Source of the DNA: Paraburkholderia largidicola
GTDB taxonomy: Bacteria > Pseudomonadota > Gammaproteobacteria > Burkholderiales > Burkholderiaceae
Length of the DNA: 64,000 nucleotides
Reading direction: 5' to 3'
NCBI RefSeq assembly: GCF_013426895.1
Contig: NZ_AP023175.1
Span: 2,232,001-2,296,000, forward strand
Part shown: positions 53,073-63,226 of the stretch, one piece after another
Numbering within the stretch: position 1 is the stretch's first letter
Layout of the letters: each line of letters starts with the position of its first letter
Translations under genes and position numbers: made by a program
The notes under the pieces: model-generated
What the model saw: only the letters and a program-made list of their open reading frames with translations
The model's database searches: none
What the model was told of the DNA's origin: nothing

Positions 53073-53519
53073 ATGAATCAGGAATCAGTCGCGCTTGTCG
53101 AAGGATTTTGGAAAGAGGTTTGGCAGACGCCCGACAACGTCGAGGCTGTCGACAGCTTCGTTGCCGAGGACTTTGTCGTGACGACAGGTGGCAGGGACAT
53201 CGTCGGACGCGATGCTTTCAAGCAATGGATTCGCGACTTTTCCGCGCAAATTGCAGACTTGAAGTTCGAGATCGTCAATACTTTCCAGTCTGCTGATGGC
53301 ACGCTCGTCTCCGCACGGTTCCGTATTCGCGGATGGAATAACGGCTTGATGGGCTTTCCCGCGGATAGACGTCCTGTCGAGTTCACTGGAAACGCGATAT
53401 GGCACGTCTCGGAAGGACGGCTCGTGCGCAACTGGGTCGAGCGTTCGGCCTTCGAGCTGTATCGGGATCTGCAAGGTGTGTCGCACGTGCACGACCCGTT
53501 CGCGGTCGCTCGCAAATAG
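53073..53519 (+). CDS. SnoaL-like / NTF2-fold protein
   Basis: This 148-residue protein has the SnoaL-like polyketide-cyclase pattern: VALVEGFWKEVWQTPDNVEAVDSFVAEDFVV at the start, a GRDAFKQWIRDFSAQIADLKFEI segment, and RPVEFTGNAIWHVSEGRLVRNWVE near the end. The cone-shaped NTF2 fold binds small hydrophobic molecules; enzymatic function varies. It is 14 bp before the alpha/beta hydrolase gene on the same strand, so the two are likely co-transcribed. Confidence 0.85.
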   Translation: MNQESVALVEGFWKEVWQTPDNVEAVDSFVAEDFVVTTGGRDIVGRDAFKQWIRDFSAQIADLKFEIVNTFQSADGTLVSARFRIRGWNNGLMGFPADRRPVEFTGNAIWHVSEGRLVRNWVERSAFELYRDLQGVSHVHDPFAVARK

Positions 53520-53533
53520 GCAGGGTACGACGT

Positions 53534-54364
53534 ATGCCTTATTGCAAAACACGGGACGGAGTATCGCTGTTTTATAACGATTGGGGGACGGGTCGTCCTG
53601 TGGTTCTCATTCACGGCTGGCCGTTGAATGCGGACTTCTGGGAACCGCAATCCACCTGTCTCGCATCGAACGGCTTTAGAGTGATTTCGTATGACCGCCG
53701 TGGATTTGGCCGATCCGACCAACCGTGGTCGGGTTATGACTATGACACGCTGGCAGATGACCTCGACACGCTGATGCGACATCTCGACCTTCGCGAGGCC
53801 ACGTTGATCGGATTTTCGATGGGTGGAGGCGAAGTCGCGCGCTATATGTCGAGGCACGGTACCGCACGCGTGGCGCAAGCGGTGTTGATGTCCGCGGTCA
53901 CGCCGTCCCTGAAAAAGAGTGCCGAGAACCCTGAGGGAATTGACGAGTCAGTTTTCGGCGCCTTGCTAAAGGCGCTTGAAGATGATCGCGCTGGCTTTCT
54001 CGCGGACTTCCGCGAGGGCTTCTTCAACGGCGCATCGTCCGGGTCTGCGGTCTCACGCGGCGTGCTGGACTGGTATTCGTTTCTCGCCAGTCAAGCGTCG
54101 CTGCGCGCGACCGTCGAGTGCGCTCGCGCATGGGCGGATACGGACTTTCGTGGCGATCTCGCACGAATGACCGTCCCGACGCTGATTCTGCACGGCAGTG
54201 CGGATATCAATGTGCCGCCGGAGATCACGGTTCATCTCGCCGCGCGCCTGATTGTGAACGCTCGCTACATCGAATACGAAGGAAGCGGTCACGCTATTGG
54301 CATTACCGATCGTGAGCGCGTCAATGCGGATCTTCTCGCGTTCCTGCGTGAAGCCGGGCGTTGA
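53534..54364 (+). CDS. alpha/beta hydrolase (non-heme chloroperoxidase-like)
   Basis: This 276-residue hydrolase has the pattern of bacterial non-heme chloroperoxidases and esterases. The oxyanion region is VLIHGWPLNADFWEPQ, YDRRGFGRSDQPWSGYDYDTLADDLDTL is conserved, the nucleophile Ser lies in GFSMGGGE near residue 98, Asp is in LILHGSADINVP, and His in GSGHAIG. The ATG at 53534 gives the typical family start (PYCKTRDGVSLFYNDWG). The halogenating activity of this group is a side reaction; hydrolysis of an ester or lactone is more likely. Confidence 0.9.
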   Translation: MPYCKTRDGVSLFYNDWGTGRPVVLIHGWPLNADFWEPQSTCLASNGFRVISYDRRGFGRSDQPWSGYDYDTLADDLDTLMRHLDLREATLIGFSMGGGEVARYMSRHGTARVAQAVLMSAVTPSLKKSAENPEGIDESVFGALLKALEDDRAGFLADFREGFFNGASSGSAVSRGVLDWYSFLASQASLRATVECARAWADTDFRGDLARMTVPTLILHGSADINVPPEITVHLAARLIVNARYIEYEGSGHAIGITDRERVNADLLAFLREAGR

Positions 54365-54517
54365 ATCTTCAGACGTCATCGTGCGAATTGTTCTTCACGC
54401 GAAAAACTGAATTGACTGCCAATCGATGCAACGGCGAACCTGGCGAAAGTACAGTGTTGTCACCGGGGAAGTCGTACCCGATCTCATCGACAAACACGCA
54501 TTAGCAAGGTCGCTACC

Positions 54518-55360
54518 ATGAGCAAATCTCGGCAACGGGTGTTCCTGATTACGGGTGTGAGTTCTGGATTCGGGCGCGCTTTTGCGGAAGCGGCGCTGTC
54601 GGCGGGACACGTCGTCATCGGCACGGTCAGGAGCGAAGCGGCGAAAGATGCGTTCGAGCAACTGCAAGCGGACCGCGCTCACGGTGTGGTGCTCGACGTC
54701 ACCGATTTTGCGAAAATCGACACGGCCGTTGCAGGCGTGACTGAACGAACGGGACCGGTCGATGTACTCGTCAATAACGCGGGGTATGGCCACGAGGGTA
54801 CGCTCGAAGAATCTTCGCTCGAAGAACTGCTGCATCAGTTCAACGTGAACGTATTTGGCGCCGTTGCGATGATCAAGGCTGTCTTGCCATCCATGCGCGT
54901 GCGTCGAACCGGCCACATCATCAACATGACGTCGATGGCGGGCCTCACGACGTTTCCCGGCATTTCGTACTACAGCGGCAGCAAGTTCGCTCTCGAAGGG
55001 ATTTCCGAGTCGTTGGCTCAGGAAGTGCGCGGCTTTAGCATCCGTGTCACGGCCGTCGCGCCGGGCTCGTTTCGTACCGATTGGGCAGGACGCTCGATGG
55101 TGCGCACGGAACGCAGCATTACGGACTACGACCCGGTGTTCGATCCCGTTCGCCAGGCTCGCCAGGCGAAGGACGGCAGACAGGCGGGCGACCCTGACAA
55201 GGCTGCGCACGTGCTGCTGGATCTCGTCGAACATCCCGATCCGCCCGTCCATCTGCTGCTTGGTAGCGATGCGTTGAGTGTCGTCCGACGAAAGCTTTCC
55301 ACGATGCAAACAGCTATCGGCGCGTGGGAAGAGGTCAGCAGATCAACTGATTTTTCATAG
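54518..55360 (+). CDS. SDR family oxidoreductase
   Basis: This 280-residue SDR has TGVSSGFGRA as its nucleotide-binding motif, NNAGYGHEGT, and catalytic residues in NMTSMAGLTTFPGISYYSGSKFAL. It belongs to the longer SDR group that ends with a GDPDKAA segment and a helical tail, like the third SDR encoded at 22993-23841. AAGGTC precedes the ATG. It is 153 bp after the hydrolase gene on the same strand and convergent with the SulP gene. Substrate is unknown. Confidence 0.9.
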   Translation: MSKSRQRVFLITGVSSGFGRAFAEAALSAGHVVIGTVRSEAAKDAFEQLQADRAHGVVLDVTDFAKIDTAVAGVTERTGPVDVLVNNAGYGHEGTLEESSLEELLHQFNVNVFGAVAMIKAVLPSMRVRRTGHIINMTSMAGLTTFPGISYYSGSKFALEGISESLAQEVRGFSIRVTAVAPGSFRTDWAGRSMVRTERSITDYDPVFDPVRQARQAKDGRQAGDPDKAAHVLLDLVEHPDPPVHLLLGSDALSVVRRKLSTMQTAIGAWEEVSRSTDFS

Positions 55361-55405
55361 GGTGTGCGTTGCCAATCGCATCGAGTCCCTGAACACCTGA
55401 TGCGA

Positions 55406-57649
55406 TCAATACGCGGCGCGCAGCGCCTCATTGGCAACAGTGAGCCGCGACGCGATCGTCTTGATCAGAAAGCGATGAAACTGCTGTGCGGCGACAGGGT
55501 CTTCGCGTTCGAGCGCGAGCAGTGCCGGCACCGACAGACGGTGAACGCGCGTCGGCGCTTCGGCGATCACATCGGCGCTTCGCGTGGTCTGCGTGTACAC
55601 GGCCATTTCTCCGACGACCGTCCCGGGGCCGAACGAACGCAGCCGCACAAGGCGGCCATCGGGCAGCGGCAGCGAAACGGCAACGCGTCCGGATTCGACG
55701 ATATAAAGCGCATCGCCCGGCTCGCCGCGCGAAAACAGCAACTGACCCGCGTCGAGATCGCGTACTTCGAGACACGCGCATAGTCGGTCCAGCGCAGATG
55801 GCGTGAAATGCGGAGCGAGTGTGGACCGGAGATTCTGTTCTCCCGATGCCTGCATCGCGGAACCCGATCCGAGCAGCGTGTCTTCGATCCATTCGAGACC
55901 TGCATCGAGCGTGGCGAACTCGTGTATCCGCAAGTTCAGCGTACCTGTCTTCACGAGCAGGCTGCGCGAGCGCGCGGGCAACGCAGTGAGCACGAGATCG
56001 GCGCCCGATGACGCGCACAGTTGCCGCAGCTTCACGAACGCGATCGATACCGACGCGTCCATGCCGTTGGTCGACGCGAAGTCGAGCACGACGTAGCGCA
56101 CGGGGGCGGCATCATTTGCAGCGAGCCGTTCGCGCACGCGTTGCAGAATCGAATTCGCGGTGCCGAAAAACAGAAAGCCTTGCAGGCACATTCCACATAG
56201 CTGCGTGCCGAGTTCGCGCAAACGTGCGGCATCCTCGATACTGCGCTCGACTGTCGAGGTGCGCGTGGTGGCATCGAATGCCATGCGCACGCAGCTAACG
56301 CGCCCATACAGCAGCGTGAACATCACACACGCGGCAATGACGCCCGCGATCACGCCCGCCACGACGCCATAGAACGCCACGACGGCAAGGATGCCTGGCA
56401 CGAGCGCGTACTCGTACCAGTTGAGCCTTGCATACGCGCCCACCAGCCATTGCATCAGCAGCCGCAGTCCCATGAAAAGCTGCAGCCCGACCAGCACGGG
56501 GACGGGAAAGAGCGCCACCAGATCGGGCGATGCAATGAGCGCGACAAGGCACGCGAGCGCGGCGAACACGCCCGCCATGCGGCTCGTTGCGCCGGCGCGC
56601 GCATTGAGCATCGACCGGTTGTACGATTGATAGCCGACCATCCCGCCCAGCAACCCGCTCGCGATGTTCGCCAGCCCCGCTGCGCGCATCTCGCGGTTCA
56701 GATCGATATCATCGCCTGTCGCCGCGCCGATGGCCGTCGAGTTCATCAGGATCGTGATCGCCGACGCGGACGTCACGACGAGTGTCTCCGGCAGATGCGC
56801 CGCGATCGCGGCCCAGTCGATCGCGCCATTCGCGAGTGGCGCGGGCACGTGCATATCCGGGAAGAAGTGCAACTTCACATGAGGCAGCAGCAGGCCCATG
56901 TTGCGCGCATCGTCGATCGAGAGTCCGGCCAGGTGCAGCGACAGATAGAACAGCACGATCCCGCACGCGAGCACGAACGGCAGCGCCGCAATGTGCTGCC
57001 GGCCGCGCGTGAGAATGGTGGTGAGCACGCCGATGAACAGCGCCGGCATCCACGCGAGCCAGTGCAGATGCGTGAGCACGGGCAAGGTATGCCACTGCGG
57101 CGACTCGCCCGTCAGCACGCGGAACGCGCCCGCCAGCAACAGATAACCGGTGCCCGCCAGAAATCCGCCGACCACGGGATACGGCAGGAACTGCAGTGAC
57201 CGGCTGCGCTTCGACGAGCCGATCGCGTACAGCACGATGCCCGTCACCACCGAACACAGTGCGATGGCGATCAGTACGGTCAGAAGAATGGTTTGCGGCG
57301 AGCCGCCGTCGGCGCGCACGCTGCTCGCGACGCCCGCCGCCACGCCTGCCAGAAAAGCCGTCGCGTTGCTGTCCGGCCCGGCGATATTCAGGCGCATCGA
57401 ACTGGTCAGCGCAATCACCAGTGCCGTCACGATGCAGCTGACCAGCGCGGTCGGCACGCCGAGTTCGGCATAGCGCGCGAGGTCCGCGCTGAAGATCAGC
57501 GTGCCCAGGCTCATCGCGTAGCAGAGCATGACGAGCATCGAGACGGCGCCCGCCGTCAGGTCGCCGAGCAGCCCAACACCCGTCATGCGCGCTGCGGCAG
57601 CGCTTGCAGATGCAGACTCGGATTCGGAACCTGTGGCAGCTGGCTTCAC
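55406..57649 (-). CDS. SulP anion transporter with STAS and cyclic-nucleotide-binding domains
   Basis: This 747-residue protein fuses three modules. Residues 20-440 are the SulP/SLC26 transmembrane transporter (LNIAGPDSNATAFLAGVAAG and ANIASGLLGGMVGYQSYNRSMLNARAGATSRMAG). About 455-580 is a STAS domain (YVVLDFASTNGMDASVSIAFVKL). About 605-740 is a cyclic-nucleotide-binding domain with the phosphate cassette in VGEMAVYTQTTRSADV, Glu and Arg included. It starts with GTG at 57649 after GGGGGAG. It is divergent from a class III cyclase gene across a 189-bp gap, which suggests that cAMP made by that protein could gate transport. Substrate (sulfate, bicarbonate or dicarboxylate) is unknown. Confidence 0.92.
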   Translation of the reverse strand: MKPAATGSESESASASAAAARMTGVGLLGDLTAGAVSMLVMLCYAMSLGTLIFSADLARYAELGVPTALVSCIVTALVIALTSSMRLNIAGPDSNATAFLAGVAAGVASSVRADGGSPQTILLTVLIAIALCSVVTGIVLYAIGSSKRSRSLQFLPYPVVGGFLAGTGYLLLAGAFRVLTGESPQWHTLPVLTHLHWLAWMPALFIGVLTTILTRGRQHIAALPFVLACGIVLFYLSLHLAGLSIDDARNMGLLLPHVKLHFFPDMHVPAPLANGAIDWAAIAAHLPETLVVTSASAITILMNSTAIGAATGDDIDLNREMRAAGLANIASGLLGGMVGYQSYNRSMLNARAGATSRMAGVFAALACLVALIASPDLVALFPVPVLVGLQLFMGLRLLMQWLVGAYARLNWYEYALVPGILAVVAFYGVVAGVIAGVIAACVMFTLLYGRVSCVRMAFDATTRTSTVERSIEDAARLRELGTQLCGMCLQGFLFFGTANSILQRVRERLAANDAAPVRYVVLDFASTNGMDASVSIAFVKLRQLCASSGADLVLTALPARSRSLLVKTGTLNLRIHEFATLDAGLEWIEDTLLGSGSAMQASGEQNLRSTLAPHFTPSALDRLCACLEVRDLDAGQLLFSRGEPGDALYIVESGRVAVSLPLPDGRLVRLRSFGPGTVVGEMAVYTQTTRSADVIAEAPTRVHRLSVPALLALEREDPVAAQQFHRFLIKTIASRLTVANEALRAAY

Positions 57650-57838
57650 GGCGCTCCCCCGGAACGCGCGGCGCCGGGCACGAGCCGGCGACCGCGCGCC
57701 CAGTATCCGCTGCCCGTCTCGCGCCTGTCAAACCGCCGGCACGCGGGCGGCCGACCCTCTCTTTCGAGGTACTCAACACCTACACTAGACAAGGCGGGTG
57801 CGGTTTTTTAAGCACGCAACGAGAAACAGATTCCGGCG

Positions 57839-60800
57839 ATGACGATGGATATCGAACTGTGGCTGGGCGGACTCGGGCTCCAGCAGTACGCACGGGCGTT
57901 CGCCGACAACGACATCGACGCCGCGATGCTGCCTGAGCTGACGGATGCCGATCTGAAGGAACTCGGCGTGCGCTCGCTTGGGCATCGCAAGCGGCTGCTG
58001 GCGGCGATAGCGCAGATACCGGCTGGGGACGCACAAGCGCCGCCTGTGGTCCAGGCTTGCTTCGACAAGCCTGTCGCGTCCACTAACGGCGGGCCGTTGG
58101 ACGAGCGCAGGCAGGTCGCCGTGCTGTTCGCCGATATGTGTGGCTTCACGGACTTGAGCCGTGAACTCGACCCAGAGGAATTGCTTGCGGTGCTCGACGG
58201 CTACTTCGAGCAGGTCGATGACATCGTCGAGCGACACGGCGGGCATATCGACAAGCATCTCGGTGACTGCGTCATGGCCGTGTTCGGCGCGCCGCGTTCG
58301 CATGGAAACGATCTGGAGCGCGCGGTGCGGGCCGCGCTCGCGATCACCGACGCGATGCCGGGGTTGTCCCGGGCGCTGGGACGCTCGCTTTCCATTCACA
58401 TCGGCATTGCGGTTGGCCAGGTCGTAGCGAGCGGCACCGGCAGCGCCGCGCACAGGGAGTACACCGTCACGGGCGAGACGGTCAACCTCGCATCGCGCCT
58501 CACCGACGCGGCGGGGCCGGGCGAGATATTGATCTCGGAAGCCGTATGGCGGCCCCTTGCTGACCGCCTCGATTGTGTGGCGCGTGGGGCGCTTGCCGTG
58601 AAAGGCTTCGCAGAGGCGGTTTCGGTATGGCGTCTTGCGGGTCTGCGGCGTTCGTCGGTGAGTCGGCCGCTGGTCGGGCGTCGCGACGAACTGCGCCAGT
58701 TTCAGGGAATACTCGAATCGTGCAGTCGAACCGGGCGCGGCCACATTGTCCATGTCAGAGGGGAGCCGGGTATCGGCAAGACACGGCTTGTCGAAGAATG
58801 CCAACGCGAGGCGAACGAACTCGGATTCGCCTGTCACAGCGCCCTTGTGCTCGACTTCGGATCGAGAGCCGGTCGGGACGCGATCCGGTCTCTCGTACGC
58901 GGTCTCCTTGCGATCGATGACGCCAGCGACGGGAATGACGGCACGACTGCCGTGGCGCGCGCCATCGCCGACGGTCTGGCTGACGCCGGCGATGCGCCGT
59001 TCCTCCATGATCTGATCGATGTGCCTCAGCCGCCCGGAGGCCGGGCGCTCTACGAGGCCATGGACAATGCGATGCGCGTTCGAGGCCGGCGCAACGTCAT
59101 GGTCCGGCTCGTGCAACACGCTAGCCGCGCGCAACCGCGGTTGATCGTCGTAGAAGACATTCACTGGGCTGACCGATCGACGCTGCGGGACCTCGCCGAA
59201 CTCGCCACCGCGGCTGCGGGGTGTCCGGCCGTGCTGATGCTGACCGGGCGGCCCCAAGGCGATTCACTAGACGAACGATGGGACGCACCGGGCAACGCGT
59301 CGTACTCGCTGTTCGATCTGGGCCCCTTGAATGACGGCGACGCGCGTCTGATGGCCGAATCGTTTGCCTGTACCGACGACCTGGCGGCGCGCTGCATCGA
59401 ACGGGCCGCGGGCAATCCGCTCTTTCTCGAACAACTGTTGAGCAATGCAGGGAAGACGGTGGGATCGGGTGTGCCGGGCTCGGTGCAAAGTCTCGTGCAG
59501 GCGCGGCTGGATGGACTCGATCCGATGGACAAAACCGTCTTGCGGGTCGCGTCGGTTTTCGGCCAGTTCTTCGAGAAGGAGGCGATCAGCCACATGCTCG
59601 ACGGCGCCGATGTCGTACTGGAACCGTTGATGATGAGCCGCCTGCTTCGCCGACAGGGCAGCGGTTTCATCTTCCATCACGCACTCATTCGCGACGCCGT
59701 CTATGACGGGCTGCTGAAAAGCCAGCGCCGCGAATTGCATCGCCGCGCCGCGCAGTGGTATGCGCAGCGTGATGCCGTGCTGCGGGCCGAGCATCTCGAT
59801 CGAGCCGCGGACGATGAGGCGCCAGCCGCCTATTGCGAAGCGGCACGCTCGCAGGCGGCCGGGTATCACTATGAATTCGCGCTGCGGCTCGTCGAACGTG
59901 GGCTCGAATTGACGACTGCCCGTACGGACCGCGTTGCGCTCGAATGCCTGCGTGGCAACATTTTGCACGACACCGGCGACATGACATCGGCGCTCGGCGC
60001 GTTCGAAACGGCTCTCGCTGCGGCCGCGACGGACGCAGAGCGTTGTCAGGCGTGGATTGGGCGCGCCACCGTGAAGCGGGTTATCGACGATCTCGATGGG
60101 GCGTGGAGCGATCTGGACTGCGCTGCCGCAGTGGCGTCAGCCGACGGTCTGTTGCGCGAAGCGGCACGCATTCATTTTCTGCGCGGCAATCTCTGTTTTC
60201 CGCGCGGTGAGATCGAAGGCTGCGTGCGTGAACACGAGCGCAGCCTGGTTCTCGCGCGCGAGGCACGCGACTACGAACAGGAGGCGGCCGCGCTCGGCGG
60301 GCTCGGAGACGGAGAATACATGCGCGGCCGGATGATCAGCGCGCACGATGCATTTAGTCGATGCATCGAGTTGTGCCAACGTCACGGGTTCGGGCGCATA
60401 GAAGTCGCCAACCTGCCGATGCGCGCGATTACCGCGTGGTTTGCAGGCAAGGTAATGGAGGGACTCGATGCGGCGAATGCAAGCGTTGCCGCGGCGGAGA
60501 AGGTCGGTCATCTCCGGGCGCTCGCCGTCGCTCATCATGCGGCGTGGCACTGCTTGTACCAGCTCGCGGAATGGGATCGTGCCTGGGAGCATGTCGGCCC
60601 GGCGCTGCAGTGTGCGCGTGAGCTGAAATCGAGGCGGTTCGAAGCCGAGGCGCTGGCATTGCGCGCGGAGTTGCATCGGGTCGCCGGGCGGCGGCGCGAA
60701 GCGCTCGATGATATCGAGGAGGCACTGGCGATCAGTCGGGAGACGGGGATGGCTTATCTCGGCGCATCGTATCTGGGGATTCTGGCGCGGGTGTCGGACG

Positions 60801-61162
60801 ATATCGGCGGCTGCGAGCAGGCGCTTAAGGAAGGGGCGGCTTTGCTCGCCGCCGGGGCGGTAAGCCACAATCATTATCTCTTTCGACGTGACGCGTTGGA
60901 TGCGTGTATCGATTGGGGAATGTGGGATGCGGCTGCCGTACATGCTGCGGCGCTCGAGGACTATACATGCCGCGAGCCGTCGCCGTTTTCTGCGTTCGTC
61001 GTGGCGCGGGGGCGCGCGCTGATCGCTTATGGAAGGGGCGATCGGGGATTTGCATTGCTCGGAGAACTTCAGCGGCTCAAGGAGGAAGGATTGAGGCTGG
61101 CGTTTCGTTATGCGCTTCGGGCGATCGATACAGCGCTCATGGGTTGCGCGACGCAAGACTGA
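57839..61162 (+). CDS. SAM domain - class III adenylate cyclase - AAA ATPase - TPR protein
   Basis: This 1107-residue protein carries a SAM domain (residues 5-60, WLGGLGLQQYARAFADNDID), then a class III nucleotidyl cyclase domain (about 90-265). Metal Asp99 and Asp143, Lys139, Asn216 and Arg220 are all present (FADMCGFT, DKHLGDCVMAVFG, TGETVNLASR), so it should be active. A STAND/AAA-type ATPase follows with Walker A GEPGIGKT at 308-315 and Walker B RLIVVEDIHWAD, and then a long TPR-like helical tail from about 600. The design resembles signal-controlled cyclases where ligand or partner binding to the TPR part releases cyclase activity. It is divergent from the SulP-CNB transporter gene. Confidence 0.93.
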   Translation: MTMDIELWLGGLGLQQYARAFADNDIDAAMLPELTDADLKELGVRSLGHRKRLLAAIAQIPAGDAQAPPVVQACFDKPVASTNGGPLDERRQVAVLFADMCGFTDLSRELDPEELLAVLDGYFEQVDDIVERHGGHIDKHLGDCVMAVFGAPRSHGNDLERAVRAALAITDAMPGLSRALGRSLSIHIGIAVGQVVASGTGSAAHREYTVTGETVNLASRLTDAAGPGEILISEAVWRPLADRLDCVARGALAVKGFAEAVSVWRLAGLRRSSVSRPLVGRRDELRQFQGILESCSRTGRGHIVHVRGEPGIGKTRLVEECQREANELGFACHSALVLDFGSRAGRDAIRSLVRGLLAIDDASDGNDGTTAVARAIADGLADAGDAPFLHDLIDVPQPPGGRALYEAMDNAMRVRGRRNVMVRLVQHASRAQPRLIVVEDIHWADRSTLRDLAELATAAAGCPAVLMLTGRPQGDSLDERWDAPGNASYSLFDLGPLNDGDARLMAESFACTDDLAARCIERAAGNPLFLEQLLSNAGKTVGSGVPGSVQSLVQARLDGLDPMDKTVLRVASVFGQFFEKEAISHMLDGADVVLEPLMMSRLLRRQGSGFIFHHALIRDAVYDGLLKSQRRELHRRAAQWYAQRDAVLRAEHLDRAADDEAPAAYCEAARSQAAGYHYEFALRLVERGLELTTARTDRVALECLRGNILHDTGDMTSALGAFETALAAAATDAERCQAWIGRATVKRVIDDLDGAWSDLDCAAAVASADGLLREAARIHFLRGNLCFPRGEIEGCVREHERSLVLAREARDYEQEAAALGGLGDGEYMRGRMISAHDAFSRCIELCQRHGFGRIEVANLPMRAITAWFAGKVMEGLDAANASVAAAEKVGHLRALAVAHHAAWHCLYQLAEWDRAWEHVGPALQCARELKSRRFEAEALALRAELHRVAGRRREALDDIEEALAISRETGMAYLGASYLGILARVSDDIGGCEQALKEGAALLAAGAVSHNHYLFRRDALDACIDWGMWDAAAVHAAALEDYTCREPSPFSAFVVARGRALIAYGRGDRGFALLGELQRLKEEGLRLAFRYALRAIDTALMGCATQD

Positions 61163-61439
61163 ATGAGATCGAGTCGGGCGCGTGATGGGCCGTGTGGCGT
61201 TGAGACCGGTCGCGACAGGTAGAGATCGCCACACGAACGGACTCCCCGGATTGATGGTTTTGGACGACGGTACAGCGAGCGGGTGCATCAGGTCGGCACT
61301 GGCGCTTGCCCGGAACGTTCCCCGCGCGAGTGAACTTCTTGGGGCGGCCATCTACGGCCTTGCCCCGGGTTTTCATGCTGACATTCGAACGTCGGCTTCA
61401 CTCAGCTAACGGACCTTCGCGCCATTCCTGTCCAACACA

Positions 61440-63062
61440 TCAGGGCGTGTGCGCCGACGTCAGATTGAGTGCCAATGCTTGCGCCACTTCGATGCCGTCG
61501 ATGGCCGCCGAATAGATACCGCCCGCATACCCCGCGCCTTCGCCGGCCGGATACAAACCTTCGACGTTCATGCTCTGGAAATCGTCTTTGCGTCGAATCC
61601 GCAGCGGTGACGACGTGCGCGTCTCCACGCCGGTGAGCACGGCATCGTGCATCGCGAAACCTGCGATCTTCCTGTCCATCTGCGGGAGTGCTTCACGGAT
61701 GGCTTCGATCACGTAGTCGGGCAGCGCAGTGCTGAGATCCGTGGGGCGCACGCCCGGCTTGTACGACGGCACCACGGCGCCAAGCGACGTCGACGGCCGG
61801 CCAGCGATGAAATCTCCGACCAGTTGACCCGGCGCGTGGTAATCGCCGCCGCCGAGTTCGAACGCGCGCTCTTCCCATTTGCGCTGGAACGCGATGCCGG
61901 CCAGCGGACCGCCCGGATAGTCTTCCGGCGTGATGCCGACGACGATGCCCGCATTCGCGTTGCGCTCGGCCCGGGAATACTGGCTCATGCCGTTGGTGAC
62001 CACGCGGCCCGGCTCGGAGGTGGCCGCGACCACCGTGCCGCCAGGGCACATGCAAAAGCTGTAGACGGCCCGTCCATTACTGCAGTGATGGACCACCTTG
62101 TAGTCGGCCGCGCCGAGTTGCTTGTGACCCGCAAACTTGCCGAAGCGGCTGCGATCGATCACCCCCTGCGGATGCTCGATGCGAAAGCCCAGTGAAAAAG
62201 GCTTGGCTTCCATATACACGCCGCGATCGTGCAGCATCTGGAAGGTGTCGCGTGCGCTGTGGCCCACGGCCAGCACCACGTGATCGCACCGCAACGTTTC
62301 GCCATTCGACAGCTTGAGCGCGCGCACCTTGCCCTGATCGATTTCGATGTCCTCGACCCTGGTTTCGAAGCGCACTTCGCCCCCCAGTTCCTCGATGTTG
62401 GCGCGCATTTTTTCCACCATGCTGACGAGGCGGAACGTGCCGATGTGCGGCCGGCTCAGATACAGGATGTCATCCGGCGCGCCCGCCTTGACGAATTCCT
62501 CCAGCACCTTGCGACCATAGTGGTTCGGATCCTTGATCTGGCTATATAGCTTGCCGTCGGAAAACGTTCCAGCGCCGCCCTCGCCGAACTGCACATTGGA
62601 TTCCGGATTCAGCACGGACTTGCGCCACAGGCCAAAGGTGTCCTTGGTGCGCTCGCGTACGGCTTTGCCGCGTTCGAGGATGATCGGACGGAACCCCATC
62701 TGCGCGAGAATAAGTCCTGCGAACAGGCCGCACGGCCCCATGCCGATGACGACCGGGCGCAACGAATCAGTGTGCTCGGGAGCCTTCGCGACGAAGTGGT
62801 AAGCCATGTCCGGCGTCGGTCCACAATGCGGCTTGCCGGCCATCCGCTTGAGCGCGGCCGCCTCGTCCTTGACTTCGACATCGACGATATAGGTCAGCTT
62901 GATGTCTGAGCGCTTGCGTGCGTCGTGCGCACGGCGGAACACGGTGTAACGGATGAGCCCGTCTGCCGGCACGCCGAGATCCGCGAGGCGCGCGCGAATC
63001 GCGGCTTCGAGATCGCTCTCGGGATGGTCGAGCGGGAGTTTGACTTCGCTTAGACGTAGCAT
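61440..63062 (-). CDS. FAD-dependent oxidoreductase (COG2509 type)
   Basis: This 540-residue flavoprotein has a helical/ferredoxin-like N-terminal region (residues 1-95), then the FAD motif VVIGMGPCGLFAGLILAQMG with Glu in IILERG. FGEGGAGTFSDGKLYSQIK is typical of this uncharacterised dehydrogenase family. C-terminal FAD-contacting residues appear in GLYPAGEGAGYAGGI. It is cytoplasmic; the substrate is unknown across the family. The ATG at 63062 lacks a clear Shine-Dalgarno. The gene stands alone, convergent with the cyclase gene across 277 bp that hold nothing recognisable. Confidence 0.9.
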   Translation of the reverse strand: MLRLSEVKLPLDHPESDLEAAIRARLADLGVPADGLIRYTVFRRAHDARKRSDIKLTYIVDVEVKDEAAALKRMAGKPHCGPTPDMAYHFVAKAPEHTDSLRPVVIGMGPCGLFAGLILAQMGFRPIILERGKAVRERTKDTFGLWRKSVLNPESNVQFGEGGAGTFSDGKLYSQIKDPNHYGRKVLEEFVKAGAPDDILYLSRPHIGTFRLVSMVEKMRANIEELGGEVRFETRVEDIEIDQGKVRALKLSNGETLRCDHVVLAVGHSARDTFQMLHDRGVYMEAKPFSLGFRIEHPQGVIDRSRFGKFAGHKQLGAADYKVVHHCSNGRAVYSFCMCPGGTVVAATSEPGRVVTNGMSQYSRAERNANAGIVVGITPEDYPGGPLAGIAFQRKWEERAFELGGGDYHAPGQLVGDFIAGRPSTSLGAVVPSYKPGVRPTDLSTALPDYVIEAIREALPQMDRKIAGFAMHDAVLTGVETRTSSPLRIRRKDDFQSMNVEGLYPAGEGAGYAGGIYSAAIDGIEVAQALALNLTSAHTP

Positions 63063-63088
63063 GAGTACTGAAATGTGATCACCACGGA

Positions 63089-63226
63089 ATCGTGGCGGTG
63101 TTGAAACAGGTGGAGACCCGCATGCCGGTGGCGACGTTGTTCGCTACGTGGGCATCCCGGATGCCGTACGCGGGGCTGCAGACTGACCAGGCCGGACAAC
63201 TCAAGCAACTTCACGATGAGAAACCG
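63089..63226 (+). pseudogene. eroded IS3-family OrfA remnant
   Basis: The frame reads IVAVLKQVETRMPVA and later YAGLQTDQAGQLKQLHDEKP. This resembles the helix-turn-helix start and the leucine-zipper start of IS3-group OrfA transposase subunits (QIIAVLKQVEAGMPVAE-like and KYGGLEVDQ..LKQL..EN-like in intact copies). The middle is shortened by about 10 residues and nothing continues after Pro. No terminal inverted repeats or OrfB are visible. The match is by eye. Confidence 0.55.

Noticed and set aside
57785..59257. Antisense frame of 490 codons opposite the cyclase domain
   Set aside because: The sense strand has intact cyclase motifs; the antisense product shows no domain.
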